The translations under genes and the position numbers were made by a program. From positions 32,667-96,666 of the forward strand of contig DAHVDE010000057.1 in the NCBI GenBank assembly GCA_027313705.1: a stretch of DNA of 64,000 nucleotides, written 5' to 3'. Of the stretch, positions 45,061 through 53,249 are shown piece after piece; positions within the stretch are counted from its first letter, which is position 1, and the number at the start of each line of letters is the position of its first letter. The notes under the pieces were generated by a model, which was given only the letters and a program-made list of their open reading frames with translations, did no database searches and was not told the DNA's origin. The DNA comes from Actinomycetota bacterium. Its GTDB lineage: Bacteria; Actinomycetota; Actinomycetes; Streptosporangiales; Streptosporangiaceae.

Positions 45061-45321
45061 TCAGGTGTCAGCAAGGCGGATCTTGCCGACGACGATTCCG
45101 CTGGCGAGCTCGGACATACGCAAACCTTCCGCGAATGCGCGGGCAGCGATGAGGTCCGCGGCGTCCTGCGGCCCGCAGTCGGCGCGCACGCCCAGGGTGG
45201 TGACCGCCGGGCCGTACCGCGGCCAGCGGTGAAGCAAGCGGTCATCGCAGGACCAGGTCCACAGGCCAGAAATCAGCCACCTACTGCGAATACGCCGATC
45301 TTCCCCCTCCTTCGCAGGACC
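45061..45321 (-). pseudogene. ANTAR-domain remnant
   Basis: An open frame of 86 codons without an ATG or GTG start at its 5' end. Its C-terminal part, AADLIAARAFAEGLRMSELA followed by SGIVVGKIRL, resembles the end of an ANTAR RNA-binding domain. The upstream part (RWLISGLWTWSCDDRLLHRW) is not recognisable. It is probably the 3' relic of a GAF- or PAS-ANTAR gene. The rest of the gap 44820-45403 shows no supportable gene, though a GTG frame at 44892 is open for 86 codons. Confidence 0.4.
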
Positions 45322-45403
45322 TCAGTGTTCCGTGATAACGGGGTGCCGGTGCGGGTAGGCTGCAAGGTGAGACCGCACGAACGAAGGATCGGCGGTAGCC
45401 CCC

Positions 45404-46177
45404 ATGGCCCAGGCAGATCTCTGGTTGACCACCACGATGGTGGAGCTAGCTGAGGCCGCAGACGCGCGGCCCGCTGAAGCCGACTACGCGACCATGCTAG
45501 TCACCCGGCTCTCCGAACGATTCACTCCCGCGCAGTGCGGCCTGCTTGTCTCCGGCCGTTCAGGCGAGCTGACCTTGATGGCCGCGAGCGGCCGGGCAGC
45601 CAGCAGGCTCGCGGAAATACAGCTTGAATCGCGGGAAGGCCCTTGCCTCGACTGCTACCTGACCGCGCTCCCAGTGCTCGTCGAGGACCTCACCGCGGCA
45701 AGCGAGACCTGGCCTGGCTTCCTCGCCGCAGCCAGGGGAACCGGCTTCACCATGATCGCCGTCATGCCCTTGCGGCGCAGAGATCGGTCCTTTGGCGTGA
45801 TCTTCGCCGCCACCGCCGGACGGGGCTTGCTGGCTCGGGACCACCTGTCCGAGCTGAGCATCCTGGCCAGGATCGCCAGCATTGCGATGGCACAGCAGCG
45901 GGAGCTTCGGCGCAGCTTGCTGGCCACCGAGCAACTACAGCGGGCGCTTGACAGCCGGGTCGTCATCGAGCAGGCCAAGGGCGCTCTCGCCGCCCGCCTG
46001 AACATCGCGCCCGATCGCGCGTTCGACCTGCTCCGCGGCTATGCCAGGCGGACCAACCGCACTCTCACCGAGATAGCGGGCCAGGCCATCCGCAATCAGC
46101 TCTCGCCACTTGACCTGATGGCTTCACTGTTACCTGGCCGAAGACCTGCGGCCGGCCCTTCGCGTCATCAGTCTTGA
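45404..46177 (+). CDS. GAF-ANTAR transcription antiterminator
   Basis: A 257-residue regulator with a GAF sensor domain (about 25-165; REGPCLDCYLTALPVLVEDL is typical) and a C-terminal ANTAR RNA-binding domain (about 180-235; SRVVIEQAKGALAARLNIAP, then AFDLLRGYARRTNRTLTEIA). Such proteins bind paired hairpins in nascent RNA and allow read-through. They are abundant in actinobacteria and their targets are mostly unknown. The last ten bases overlap the cheB-like remnant on the other strand. Confidence 0.9.
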   Translation: MAQADLWLTTTMVELAEAADARPAEADYATMLVTRLSERFTPAQCGLLVSGRSGELTLMAASGRAASRLAEIQLESREGPCLDCYLTALPVLVEDLTAASETWPGFLAAARGTGFTMIAVMPLRRRDRSFGVIFAATAGRGLLARDHLSELSILARIASIAMAQQRELRRSLLATEQLQRALDSRVVIEQAKGALAARLNIAPDRAFDLLRGYARRTNRTLTEIAGQAIRNQLSPLDLMASLLPGRRPAAGPSRHQS

Positions 46178-46348
46178 TACATCTCCACCACGACCACGGG
46201 CACGACCACGGGCACGGGCACCGGGGAAGTCGGCGGGATGGCCGCTGATCACACGGCCAAGAGCAGTAATGCCACCAGCGGACGCGGCTATCGCCACTAT
46301 GGCGTAAGGGGCATTACTGGCGTAGTCCGTAATTTCCGTATCGTTCAT
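46168..46348 (-). pseudogene. cheB-like N-terminal remnant
   Basis: From ATG 46348 the frame reads MNDTEITDYASNAPYAIVAI and then AASAGGITALGRVISGHPADF, which matches the first strand and Ser-containing loop of CheB-type methylesterases (usually VVxxASAGGLxAL...LPADFPA). After PADFP the expected V-rich strand appears only in the next frame (VPVPVVVPVVVVEMYQD then stop at 46168), so there is a one-base frameshift, and the rest of the enzyme is missing. Confidence 0.5.
46188..46223. repeat. Hexanucleotide microsatellite in the cheB-like remnant
   Basis: Six tandem hexamers of the form (C/G)CACG(A/G) (CCACGA, CCACGG, GCACGA, CCACGG, GCACGG, GCACCG). They sit at the point where the cheB-like frame is lost and may have caused the slippage. 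No other feature is seen in 46349-46661. Confidence 0.6.
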
Positions 46349-46661
46349 CGCACTATCGCAGAGGCATCGCAGAGAAGCGCTGTCACCAACAGGACCAGAA
46401 CACATCTGGCCTAGCGTTCATCGCACTCCCGACGACAGCACCCTAGAACCGTCAGGCCCGCGTCGTCCGGTCTAACGTGCGGGTATGGCGCCTCGGTCGG
46501 GCATCTCCACGGCCTGGCCGCGACCTCCAGAGCCGCTCTGGCCCGGTTAGCCGTTCTCTCGCCATCCGCGGTAGCGGTAGTGGTGCCAGCCGGGGCAGGA
46601 CCTATGGTCACTGCTGCCGGGTCAGGCGGGCGACGACGATGCAAGGCGACATGATGGACTG

Positions 46662-48056
46662 GTGCAACACCAGAATCAGCCCGCCCGCGGCGGTCAGAAG
46701 GCCGGCGCGTTCTGCGGTCCGCTTTTCTCACCCCTCTTCGGACGAGGATCGGCGGATGCCAGCGACGAGGCATGGCTGGCGGCGATGCTTGCGGTCGAGG
46801 CCGGGCTCGCCCGCGCGGCCGAGCGAGCCGGCCTGGCGCCGCCCGGCGCCGGCGCGGCTGTCACCTTGGCCGTCAGCGAGGGTTCTTTTGACCTGGCCGC
46901 GATCGGCCGGACCGGTGCCGCCATAGGCAACCCAGTCCAGGCGCTGGTCAAGGCGCTGGCCGGCCTGGTGCCTGAGCCGGCCGCGCAGGCCATCCACTGC
47001 GGCGCCACCAGCCAGGACATCCTTGACACCGCCGCCATGCTGCTGGCCAGGCAAGCCCTGACCGCAATCGGCGCCGACACCGAACTGGCCGCCGACGCCT
47101 GTGCCGGGCTCGCGCGGGCATACGCGGGCACCGTCATGGCCGGCCGTACCCTGCTCCAGCAGGCCGTCCCGACCACGTTCGGCCTGGTCGCCGCGACCTG
47201 GCTGACCGCCATCGACGCGGCGAGAGCCGAACTTGCCAATGTCAGGCACACGAAGCTGGCGCTGCAGTACGGCGGCGCGGCGGGCACCCTGGCCAGCGTC
47301 GGCGACAAGGGCCCGCTAATGACCGAGTTGCTTTCGCAAGAACTTGGCCTGCCCGCCCCCGTGCTCCCCTGGCATACCGACCGGCTCAGGGTGCTGAGCC
47401 TCGCCGCCGCGCTCGCCGCGACCTGCGCGGCACTCGGGAAGGTGGCCAGGGACATCACCGTACTGGCCCAGACCGAGGTCGGCGAGGTCGCCGAGGGAAC
47501 AGCCGGAGGCTCGTCGGCGATGCCGCACAAGCAGAACCCGGTCGCCTCGGTCGTCATACTTGGCTGCACGAAACAGGCGCCTGCGCTGCTTGCCACTATC
47601 GCCGCGGCGGCCGAGCAAGAACTCCAGCGAGCTGCTGGCGGCTGGCACGCCGAGTGGCAGCCGCTCTCGCACCTGATAGAGCTGACCGGCTCGGCCGCGT
47701 CCTGGTCGGCAGAACTACTGCCCGGCCTGCGGGTGAACCAGGCGCGGATGCGGGCCAACCTCGCCGCCACGCATGGCCTGCCGCTGGCCGAGCACGTCAC
47801 CGCGCTGCTGGCACCGACCATGGGCCGCCTGGGTGCCCACGAGCTAGTGGCGGCCGCCAGCGCCCGTGCCGCCGAGGATGACGCCGGACTCGCGGACGCA
47901 CTGCTCGCCGACGAGGCCGCTGCCGCGCGGCTGGCCGCGGCGAACATCACCAGGGCAGATCTCTACCGCGCGCTTGACCCCGAGTCCTACCTGGGCTCGG
48001 CACCCGAGTTCATCGCCCGCGCACTCGCCGCCCACGCACGCGGCGCCCTAGCCTGA
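46662..48056 (+). CDS. pcaB: 3-carboxy-cis,cis-muconate cycloisomerase
   Basis: Lactonises 3-carboxymuconate in the protocatechuate branch of the beta-ketoadipate pathway. Member of the fumarase/aspartase superfamily, 464 residues: FGRGSADASDEAWLAAMLAVE at the start, IHCGATSQDILDTA (conserved Thr-Ser) and the signature GGSSAMPHKQNP near 285. GTG start at 46662 has only a weak ribosome site, but no better start precedes the conserved region. First gene of a tight pca operon; stop and next start are four bases apart. Confidence 0.93.
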   Translation: MQHQNQPARGGQKAGAFCGPLFSPLFGRGSADASDEAWLAAMLAVEAGLARAAERAGLAPPGAGAAVTLAVSEGSFDLAAIGRTGAAIGNPVQALVKALAGLVPEPAAQAIHCGATSQDILDTAAMLLARQALTAIGADTELAADACAGLARAYAGTVMAGRTLLQQAVPTTFGLVAATWLTAIDAARAELANVRHTKLALQYGGAAGTLASVGDKGPLMTELLSQELGLPAPVLPWHTDRLRVLSLAAALAATCAALGKVARDITVLAQTEVGEVAEGTAGGSSAMPHKQNPVASVVILGCTKQAPALLATIAAAAEQELQRAAGGWHAEWQPLSHLIELTGSAASWSAELLPGLRVNQARMRANLAATHGLPLAEHVTALLAPTMGRLGAHELVAAASARAAEDDAGLADALLADEAAAARLAAANITRADLYRALDPESYLGSAPEFIARALAAHARGALA

Positions 48057-48060
48057 TGAC

Positions 48061-48453
48061 ATGAGCACGAATCATGAAGAAGGCCTGCGGACCCGCCGCG
48101 AGGTGCTTGGCGACGACCACGTAGACCGCGCGATCGCCGGCACTACCGAGTTCACTGCACCGTTCCAGGATTTCATCACCAGGTACGCCTGGGGCGACAT
48201 CTGGACCCGTCCTGGCCTGTCGAGACCGGAGCGCAGCATGATTACGCTCGCGATGCTCGCCACCTTGCGCCAGGACGAGGAACTGGCGATGCACACGCGG
48301 GCGGCCCTGCGCAACGGCCTGACGCCAGAGCAGATCAGGGAGGTGCTGCTCCAGGTCGCGGTCTACGCCGGCGTCCCGGCGGCTAACCATGCGTTCAAGA
48401 TTGTCGCCAATATTATCAACAATTATTCGCAGACCGCACAGTTGTTCACTTAG
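48061..48453 (+). CDS. pcaC: 4-carboxymuconolactone decarboxylase
   Basis: Decarboxylates 4-carboxymuconolactone to 3-oxoadipate enol-lactone. A 130-residue stand-alone protein of the CMD family: FITRYAWGDIWTRPGLSRPE and MHTRAALRNGLTPEQIREVL are typical, with the VYAGVPAANHAFKI C-terminal segment. In many actinobacteria this domain is fused to PcaD as PcaL; here it is separate and directly after pcaB. Confidence 0.94.
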   Translation: MSTNHEEGLRTRREVLGDDHVDRAIAGTTEFTAPFQDFITRYAWGDIWTRPGLSRPERSMITLAMLATLRQDEELAMHTRAALRNGLTPEQIREVLLQVAVYAGVPAANHAFKIVANIINNYSQTAQLFT

Positions 48454-48498
48454 CGCCCTATCGATATCGTTTCGGTAAACGGGCAAGGAGGCTGATGC

Positions 48499-49335
48499 GT
48501 GATGGCGGAGATCGTGTCGCTGGCCGAGGCGATCGCCGCGAACGTGCACGACGGCGACACGCTGGCCATGGAGGGCTTTACCCACCTGATACCGCACGAG
48601 GCCGGCCACGAGGTGATCAGGCAGCGCCGCCGTGATCTCACCCTGGTCAGGATGACGCCTGACGTGATCTACGACCAGCTGATCGGGGCCGGGTGCGCGC
48701 GCAAGCTGATCTTCTCCTGGGCAGGCAATCCGGGCGTCGGCTCGCTGCACAGGTTCAGGGACGCGGTAGAGAACGGCTGGCCGGTGCCGCTCGAGATCGA
48801 GGAACATAGCCATGCGGGCATGGCCAACAGGTACCTGGCCGGCGCCGCCGGGCTGCCGTTCGCGATCTTGCGCGGCTACCGCGGTACCGACCTGCCCGCC
48901 CGCACCGCGGGCGTCGCCGACATCACCTGCCCGTTCACCGGCGAGACGCTGACGGCGGTGGCAGCGATCAGGCCGGACGTCGCCGTGATCCATGCCCAGC
49001 GAGCCGACAGGCTCGGCAACGTGCAGTACTGGGGCATCACCGGCGTGCAGAAAGAAGCGGTGCTCGCGGCGTCACGCTCGGTCGTCACGGTCGAGGAGGT
49101 CGTCGACGAGCTCGAGCCTAGGCCAGGCGCGGTCGTGCTGCCTTCCTGGCTGATCGCGCATGTGGCCGTCGCGCCTGGCGGCGCGCACCCGTCGTACGCT
49201 CAGGACTACTGCTCCAGGGACAATGCGTTCTACGTGGCCTGGGATGCGATCAGCAGGGACCGCGCGGCGTTCGCCGCCTGGATCGACAAGCACGTGCACG
49301 ACAAGGTGCCGATGCCAGCTGGGGGCCAGGCATGA
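48499..49335 (+). CDS. pcaI: 3-oxoadipate CoA-transferase, alpha subunit
   Basis: Transfers CoA from succinyl-CoA to 3-oxoadipate together with PcaJ. 278 residues: DGDTLAMEGFTHLIPHEAGH, FSWAGNPGVGSLHRFRDAVE and EEHSHAGMANRYLAGAAGLP are typical of the actinobacterial alpha subunit. GTG at 48499 follows AAGGAGG at a good distance; ATG 48502 is the alternative. It overlaps pcaJ by four bases. Confidence 0.94.
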   Translation: MMAEIVSLAEAIAANVHDGDTLAMEGFTHLIPHEAGHEVIRQRRRDLTLVRMTPDVIYDQLIGAGCARKLIFSWAGNPGVGSLHRFRDAVENGWPVPLEIEEHSHAGMANRYLAGAAGLPFAILRGYRGTDLPARTAGVADITCPFTGETLTAVAAIRPDVAVIHAQRADRLGNVQYWGITGVQKEAVLAASRSVVTVEEVVDELEPRPGAVVLPSWLIAHVAVAPGGAHPSYAQDYCSRDNAFYVAWDAISRDRAAFAAWIDKHVHDKVPMPAGGQA

Positions 49336-50135
49336 CCTACACCTCTGACGAGATGATGACCGTCACGGCGGCTCGGGTGCTGCGTGACGGCATGACCTGC
49401 TTCGTAGGGATCGGCCTGCCGAGCGAGGCCGCGAACCTGGCCCGCGCTACCCATGCGCCGAATCTCGTACTGATCTACGAGTCGGGCACGATCGGCGCCA
49501 AGCCGGGCACGCTGCCGCTTTCCATCGGCGACGGCATTCTCGCGCAGACCGCAGACTCGGTCGTGAGCGTGCCCGAGATCTTCAACTACTGGCTCCAGCC
49601 TGGCCGCATCGACGTCGGCTTCCTCGGCGCCGCCCAACTGGACCGGTTCGGCAACATCAACACGACCGTGATCGGCGGCAACTACGCCGATCCCAAGGTC
49701 AGGCTCCCCGGCGCGGGCGGGGCGCCGGAAATCGCCGCCGCCTGCCGCGAGGTCATCGTCGTGCTGCGCCAGTCCCGCCGCACCTTCGTCGATCAGGTCG
49801 ACTTCATCACCTCCGTCGGCTTCGGCGACGGCCCAGGCACCAGGCAGCGGCTCGGCTTGACCGGCGCGGGACCGCAGCGAGTCATCACCGACCTTGGCGT
49901 GCTCCAGCCTGACCCGGCAACGTGCGAACTCGTGCTAACCGGCATTTACCCAGGTGGAATTATTGCCGAAATCAAAGAGAGAACTGGATGGGACCTGCGC
50001 GTCTCGGCTGACCTTACCGAGATCGCGCCCCCTACTGATCATGAACTTGAGGTCCTGCGCGGCCTGCTGGCGACGATGCCAGCCGCGCAGCCAGCCAGCG
50101 AAGTAGCACAGGCACCACAGGGAGCGACTCGATGA
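49332..50135 (+). CDS. pcaJ: 3-oxoadipate CoA-transferase, beta subunit
   Basis: Catalytic partner of PcaI, 267 residues. CFVGIGLPSEAANLARATHA and LIYESGTIGAKPG contain the family's nucleotide/CoA contacts and the active-site Glu (ESGTIG). FGNINTTVIGGNYADPKVRLPGAGG is also conserved. Overlaps pcaI and pcaH by ATGA-type junctions, so subunits are translationally coupled. Confidence 0.95.
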   Translation: MTYTSDEMMTVTAARVLRDGMTCFVGIGLPSEAANLARATHAPNLVLIYESGTIGAKPGTLPLSIGDGILAQTADSVVSVPEIFNYWLQPGRIDVGFLGAAQLDRFGNINTTVIGGNYADPKVRLPGAGGAPEIAAACREVIVVLRQSRRTFVDQVDFITSVGFGDGPGTRQRLGLTGAGPQRVITDLGVLQPDPATCELVLTGIYPGGIIAEIKERTGWDLRVSADLTEIAPPTDHELEVLRGLLATMPAAQPASEVAQAPQGATR

Positions 50136-50827
50136 CACCATATGAGCGGCCGGTCGGCGTCCACCCGCCACTCGACTACCCGGCTTACCGCTCGACAGAA
50201 TTTCGTGCCCCCAAGAAGGCACCTGTGCTGCTGCCGCATGGCCTGACCGAGATCACCGGGCCCGTGTACGGGTCCTCACCCGTCACCGCCGCCGACGCCG
50301 ACCTGACTACCAGGTACCCGCAGGAGGCGATGGGCCAGCGGATCATCGTCGCCGGGCGGGTACTCGACTCGGACGGCCGTGCCGTGCCGGATACGCTGGT
50401 CGAGATCTGGCAGGCTAACGCCGCGGGCAGGTACAGGCACAAAGCCGACGATCATCCGGCCCCGCTTGACCAGAACTTCGACGGCGCGGGCCGGTGCATG
50501 ACCGACTCGGAAGGCAGGTACCGCTTCATCACGATCAAGCCTGGTGCCTATCCATGGGGCAACCACTACAACGCGTGGCGGCCGGCCCACATCCATTTCT
50601 CGCTGTTCGGACGGGCGTTCACGCAGCGCCTGATCACGCAGATGTACTTCCCAGACGACCCGCTGTTCAGCCAGGACCCGATCTTCAACTCCGTGCCAGA
50701 GGAGGAGGCCAGGCAGGCCATGATCGCCGAGTTCGATCTCGGCCTGACCGTGCCCGCGTGGGGACTCGGCTTCACCTGGGATATCGTGCTGCGCGGCCGC
50801 AGTGCGACCGTCTTCGAGGGAGGGTGA
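50132..50827 (+). CDS. pcaH: Protocatechuate 3,4-dioxygenase, beta subunit
   Basis: Iron(III)-bearing subunit of the ring-opening dioxygenase, 231 residues. The intradiol dioxygenase domain starts at GQRIIVAGRVLDSDGRAVPD; the iron ligands are the Tyr in NAAGRYRHK, the Tyr in YPWGNHYNAW and the two His of PAHIHFS. The N-terminal region (about 1-60) is the usual beta-subunit arm. Six bases separate it from pcaG. Confidence 0.96.
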   Translation: MTPYERPVGVHPPLDYPAYRSTEFRAPKKAPVLLPHGLTEITGPVYGSSPVTAADADLTTRYPQEAMGQRIIVAGRVLDSDGRAVPDTLVEIWQANAAGRYRHKADDHPAPLDQNFDGAGRCMTDSEGRYRFITIKPGAYPWGNHYNAWRPAHIHFSLFGRAFTQRLITQMYFPDDPLFSQDPIFNSVPEEEARQAMIAEFDLGLTVPAWGLGFTWDIVLRGRSATVFEGG

Positions 50828-50833
50828 CGAACG

Positions 50834-51403
50834 GTGTCACTGCCGATCACGCCATCGCAGACCATCGGCCCTTACCTTGCGATCGGGCTGCCGTGGCCAG
50901 ATGGTTCCTTTGTCGTGCCGCAGGGAACGGCGGGCGCGATCACGATCACCGGCCAGGTTCTCGACGGGCAAGGCAAGATCCTGCCCGATGCGATGGTCGA
51001 AACCTGGCAGGCCGACGAGGACGGCAGGTTCGACCATGCCGAAGACCCTCGCGGGGCCAGGAAGCCGCAGACCGAGGGATTCCGCGGCTTCGGGCGCTGT
51101 CCCACCGACGAAAACGGCTGGTATCGCATCGTGACGGTCAAGCCGGGCACGTTTCCCGGACCGGACGGCGGCACCGAGGCACCGCACCTTGACGTGTCGG
51201 TGTTTTCCCGAGGGCTGCTCGACCGGGTGGTGACCAGGATCTACTTCGCGGAGGAGACCGGCGCCAACGCGGCCGATCCGGTGCTTGCGCAAGTGCCTGC
51301 CGACCGCAGGGATACCTTGCTGGCCAGCGCGGCCACGCCGGGCGAGTACCGGTTCGACATCAGGCTGCAAGGCGATAGAGAAACCGTCTTCTTCGATGTC
51401 TGA
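50834..51403 (+). CDS. pcaG: Protocatechuate 3,4-dioxygenase, alpha subunit
   Basis: Structural subunit of the dioxygenase, 189 residues. Starts LPITPSQTIGPYLAIGLPWP, typical for PcaG, and has the intradiol fold but lacks the full set of iron ligands, as expected. GTG start at 50834. The stop overlaps pcaD by eight bases. Confidence 0.95.
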   Translation: MSLPITPSQTIGPYLAIGLPWPDGSFVVPQGTAGAITITGQVLDGQGKILPDAMVETWQADEDGRFDHAEDPRGARKPQTEGFRGFGRCPTDENGWYRIVTVKPGTFPGPDGGTEAPHLDVSVFSRGLLDRVVTRIYFAEETGANAADPVLAQVPADRRDTLLASAATPGEYRFDIRLQGDRETVFFDV

Positions 51404-52142
51404 ACCCGCCCTGCCAGTGCTCGTGCTCGGCAACTCGCTTGGCACGACGAGGCTGCTCTGGCGAGCGCAGGCACCCGCGTTCGCGGAGCACTTCAGGCTG
51501 CTGCACTATGACCTTCCCGGCCATGGCGGGGCGGCAAGCCCGGCCATGGCCGACGGCGTCTCGATCGCTTCGCTCGGGGCCGGCGTGCTCGGCCTGATGG
51601 ACGATCATGGCATTGACCAGGCGGCCTATTGCGGGGTATCGATGGGCGGCATGGCAGGCATGTGGCTGGCCGCCAACGCGCCCGACCGGATCAGCTCGCT
51701 CGGCCTGATCTGCACGTCGGCCTACCTGCCTCCGGCGCAAGGCTGGCGGGCCAGGGCGGAGCTGGTTCTGGCCGATGGCCTTGCTGCTGTCGCCGGTCAG
51801 TCCATCGGGCGCTGGTTCACTCCTTCGTTCATTGCCTCGTCACCGGAACTGGTAGCCTCCTTCAAGGCAGACCTGCTCGCCGTAGACCCGCTCGGGTACG
51901 CGTCCTGCTGCCTGGCCATCGCCCAGATGGACTTGAGAGCCGATCTGGCCTCGGTCAGGGCGCCGACGCTGGTGATCTCAGGTGCCGACGACCCGGCTAC
52001 ACCGCCCGAGCATGGCGCGGCGATCGCGGCCGGAATCAGCGGAGCCAGGCATCTCGTCGTTGACGGGGCACACCTGGCTAATGTGGCCTCGCCCGCGAAG
52101 GTCGCCTCCGCGATCCTCGGCCACTTCAGCGCTACGATTTGA
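51396..52142 (+). CDS. pcaD: 3-oxoadipate enol-lactonase
   Basis: Alpha/beta hydrolase that opens the enol-lactone to 3-oxoadipate, 248 residues from the ATG at 51396. LVLGNSLGTTRLLWRAQAPA (oxyanion loop), nucleophile elbow CGVSMGGMAG, Asp in VISGADDPATPP and His in VVDGAHLANV form the triad set. Unlike the PcaL fusions of many actinobacteria it carries no CMD domain. It overlaps the end of pcaG. Confidence 0.93.
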   Translation: MSEPALPVLVLGNSLGTTRLLWRAQAPAFAEHFRLLHYDLPGHGGAASPAMADGVSIASLGAGVLGLMDDHGIDQAAYCGVSMGGMAGMWLAANAPDRISSLGLICTSAYLPPAQGWRARAELVLADGLAAVAGQSIGRWFTPSFIASSPELVASFKADLLAVDPLGYASCCLAIAQMDLRADLASVRAPTLVISGADDPATPPEHGAAIAAGISGARHLVVDGAHLANVASPAKVASAILGHFSATI

Positions 52143-52147
52143 CGGCG

Positions 52148-52975
52148 ATGACAACCCCTGAATCCGACCCCGGCGAGAGTGGCACAATCGACAGCGAACC
52201 TGCTCAGGCCAGGGACAGCGACTTCGTGCAGTCCCTCGATCGCGGACTCGCGGTCATCAGGGCCTTCGGGCCAGACCGGGAACGCCTCAGCCTGAGCGAG
52301 GTCGCGCGAGCCACCGGCCTGACCAGAGCGGCGGCCAGGCGGTTCCTGCTCACTCTGGTCAAGCTCGGCTACGTGCGCAGCGACGGCCGTGAGTTCTCGC
52401 TGCGACCGCGCGTGCTCGAGCTCGGCTACGCCTACCTCTCCGGCCTGGCCATGCCGGAGATCGCCGCGCCGCACCTGGAAGAACTCGTAGCCAAGCTGCG
52501 GGAATCTTCCTCGATCTCCGTGCTAGACGGACACCAGATCGTCTACGTCGCAAGGGTACCGACTAAGCGCATCATGACCGTGGCCATCTCGGTAGGAACC
52601 AGGTTCCCCGCGTTCGCGACCTCGATGGGGCGAGTGCTGCTCGCCGCGATGAGCACCGAGGAACTCGACAAGTACCTCAGCGATGCGAATCTCGAGCCGC
52701 TCACCGCAAACACGGTGACCGATCCGGCCAAGCTCAAAGAGGCCGTCCGCGAGGTAGCCCTGCAGGGCTATGCGATCGTGGATCAGGAACTCGAAGAAGG
52801 TCTCCGTGCGATCGCCGCGCCGATCCGCGGCTCGGACGGCGGAGTCACTGCGGCGATCAACGTATCGGCGCATGCCAGCCGGGTCAGCATGGAGGCGATG
52901 CGGACCGACTTGCTGCCCGCGCTCCTCGATACCGCCAGGCAGATCGAGAGCGATCTGAAGTCCCAGGGCGCATAG
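52148..52975 (+). CDS. pcaR: IclR-family regulator of the pca pathway (PcaR/PobR type)
   Basis: Transcription regulator, 275 residues from ATG 52148. An N-terminal winged helix-turn-helix (FVQSLDRGLAVIRAFG, then LSLSEVARATGLTRAAARRF) is followed by the IclR effector domain with SSSISVLDGHQIVYVARVPT and FPAFATSMGRVLLAAM. This combination is typical of PcaR/PcaU/PobR regulators sensing protocatechuate, 3-oxoadipate or 4-hydroxybenzoate. It is the last gene of the pca operon, so it would regulate its own operon; TTG 52139 is a poorer start. Confidence 0.9.
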   Translation: MTTPESDPGESGTIDSEPAQARDSDFVQSLDRGLAVIRAFGPDRERLSLSEVARATGLTRAAARRFLLTLVKLGYVRSDGREFSLRPRVLELGYAYLSGLAMPEIAAPHLEELVAKLRESSSISVLDGHQIVYVARVPTKRIMTVAISVGTRFPAFATSMGRVLLAAMSTEELDKYLSDANLEPLTANTVTDPAKLKEAVREVALQGYAIVDQELEEGLRAIAAPIRGSDGGVTAAINVSAHASRVSMEAMRTDLLPALLDTARQIESDLKSQGA

Positions 52976-53021
52976 CGCCCTTCCCGCCATCACCGGCCGC
53001 CTCGCGTGCCCAGGCGACGGG

Positions 53022-53033
53022 CGTGACGTCACG
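53022..53033. promoter_or_regulatory. 12-bp palindrome between pcaR and the LIV importer
   Basis: CGTGACGTCACG is a perfect palindrome, 47 bases after the pcaR stop and 217 before the next start. It could be an operator for the LIV importer operon. No regulator is assigned. Confidence 0.35.
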
Positions 53034-53133
53034 ATAACCGGCATCCCTTGCTTTTCCGAGCGCATTAGGCGGTCAACCGCGCAGTTGCCTGCTGGGCGTT
53101 GACAGTGGCCGAACCGGCTGGCAAAGTTCTACA

Positions 53134-53154
53134 TTGCGTATAGTCGTACGCCAA
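53134..53154. promoter_or_regulatory. Candidate operator before the LIV importer
   Basis: GCGTA and TACGC are perfect inverted 5-mers six bases apart, within TTGCGTA...TACGCCAA. A TTGACA element lies at 53099-53104. Size and position fit an IclR-type operator for the adjacent pcaR product, but this is inference. Confidence 0.35.
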
Positions 53155-53249
53155 GCGAACATCTTGCGGAAGCTGTCCTGAAGTGTCGGCAGTGCGGCCG
53201 GCCTTCAGCCCACCGGCGTCCCGCGGGCGCTTAACCCGAAGGAGACGGA

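Noticed and set aside
44892..45152. 86-codon GTG frame on the + strand
   Set aside because: No recognisable domain and no clear ribosome-binding site; it overlaps the ANTAR remnant on the other strand. Not strong enough to call.
46411..46773. 120-codon frame on the - strand before pcaB
   Set aside because: Arg/Pro-rich product overlapping the pcaB start; looks like a shadow frame.
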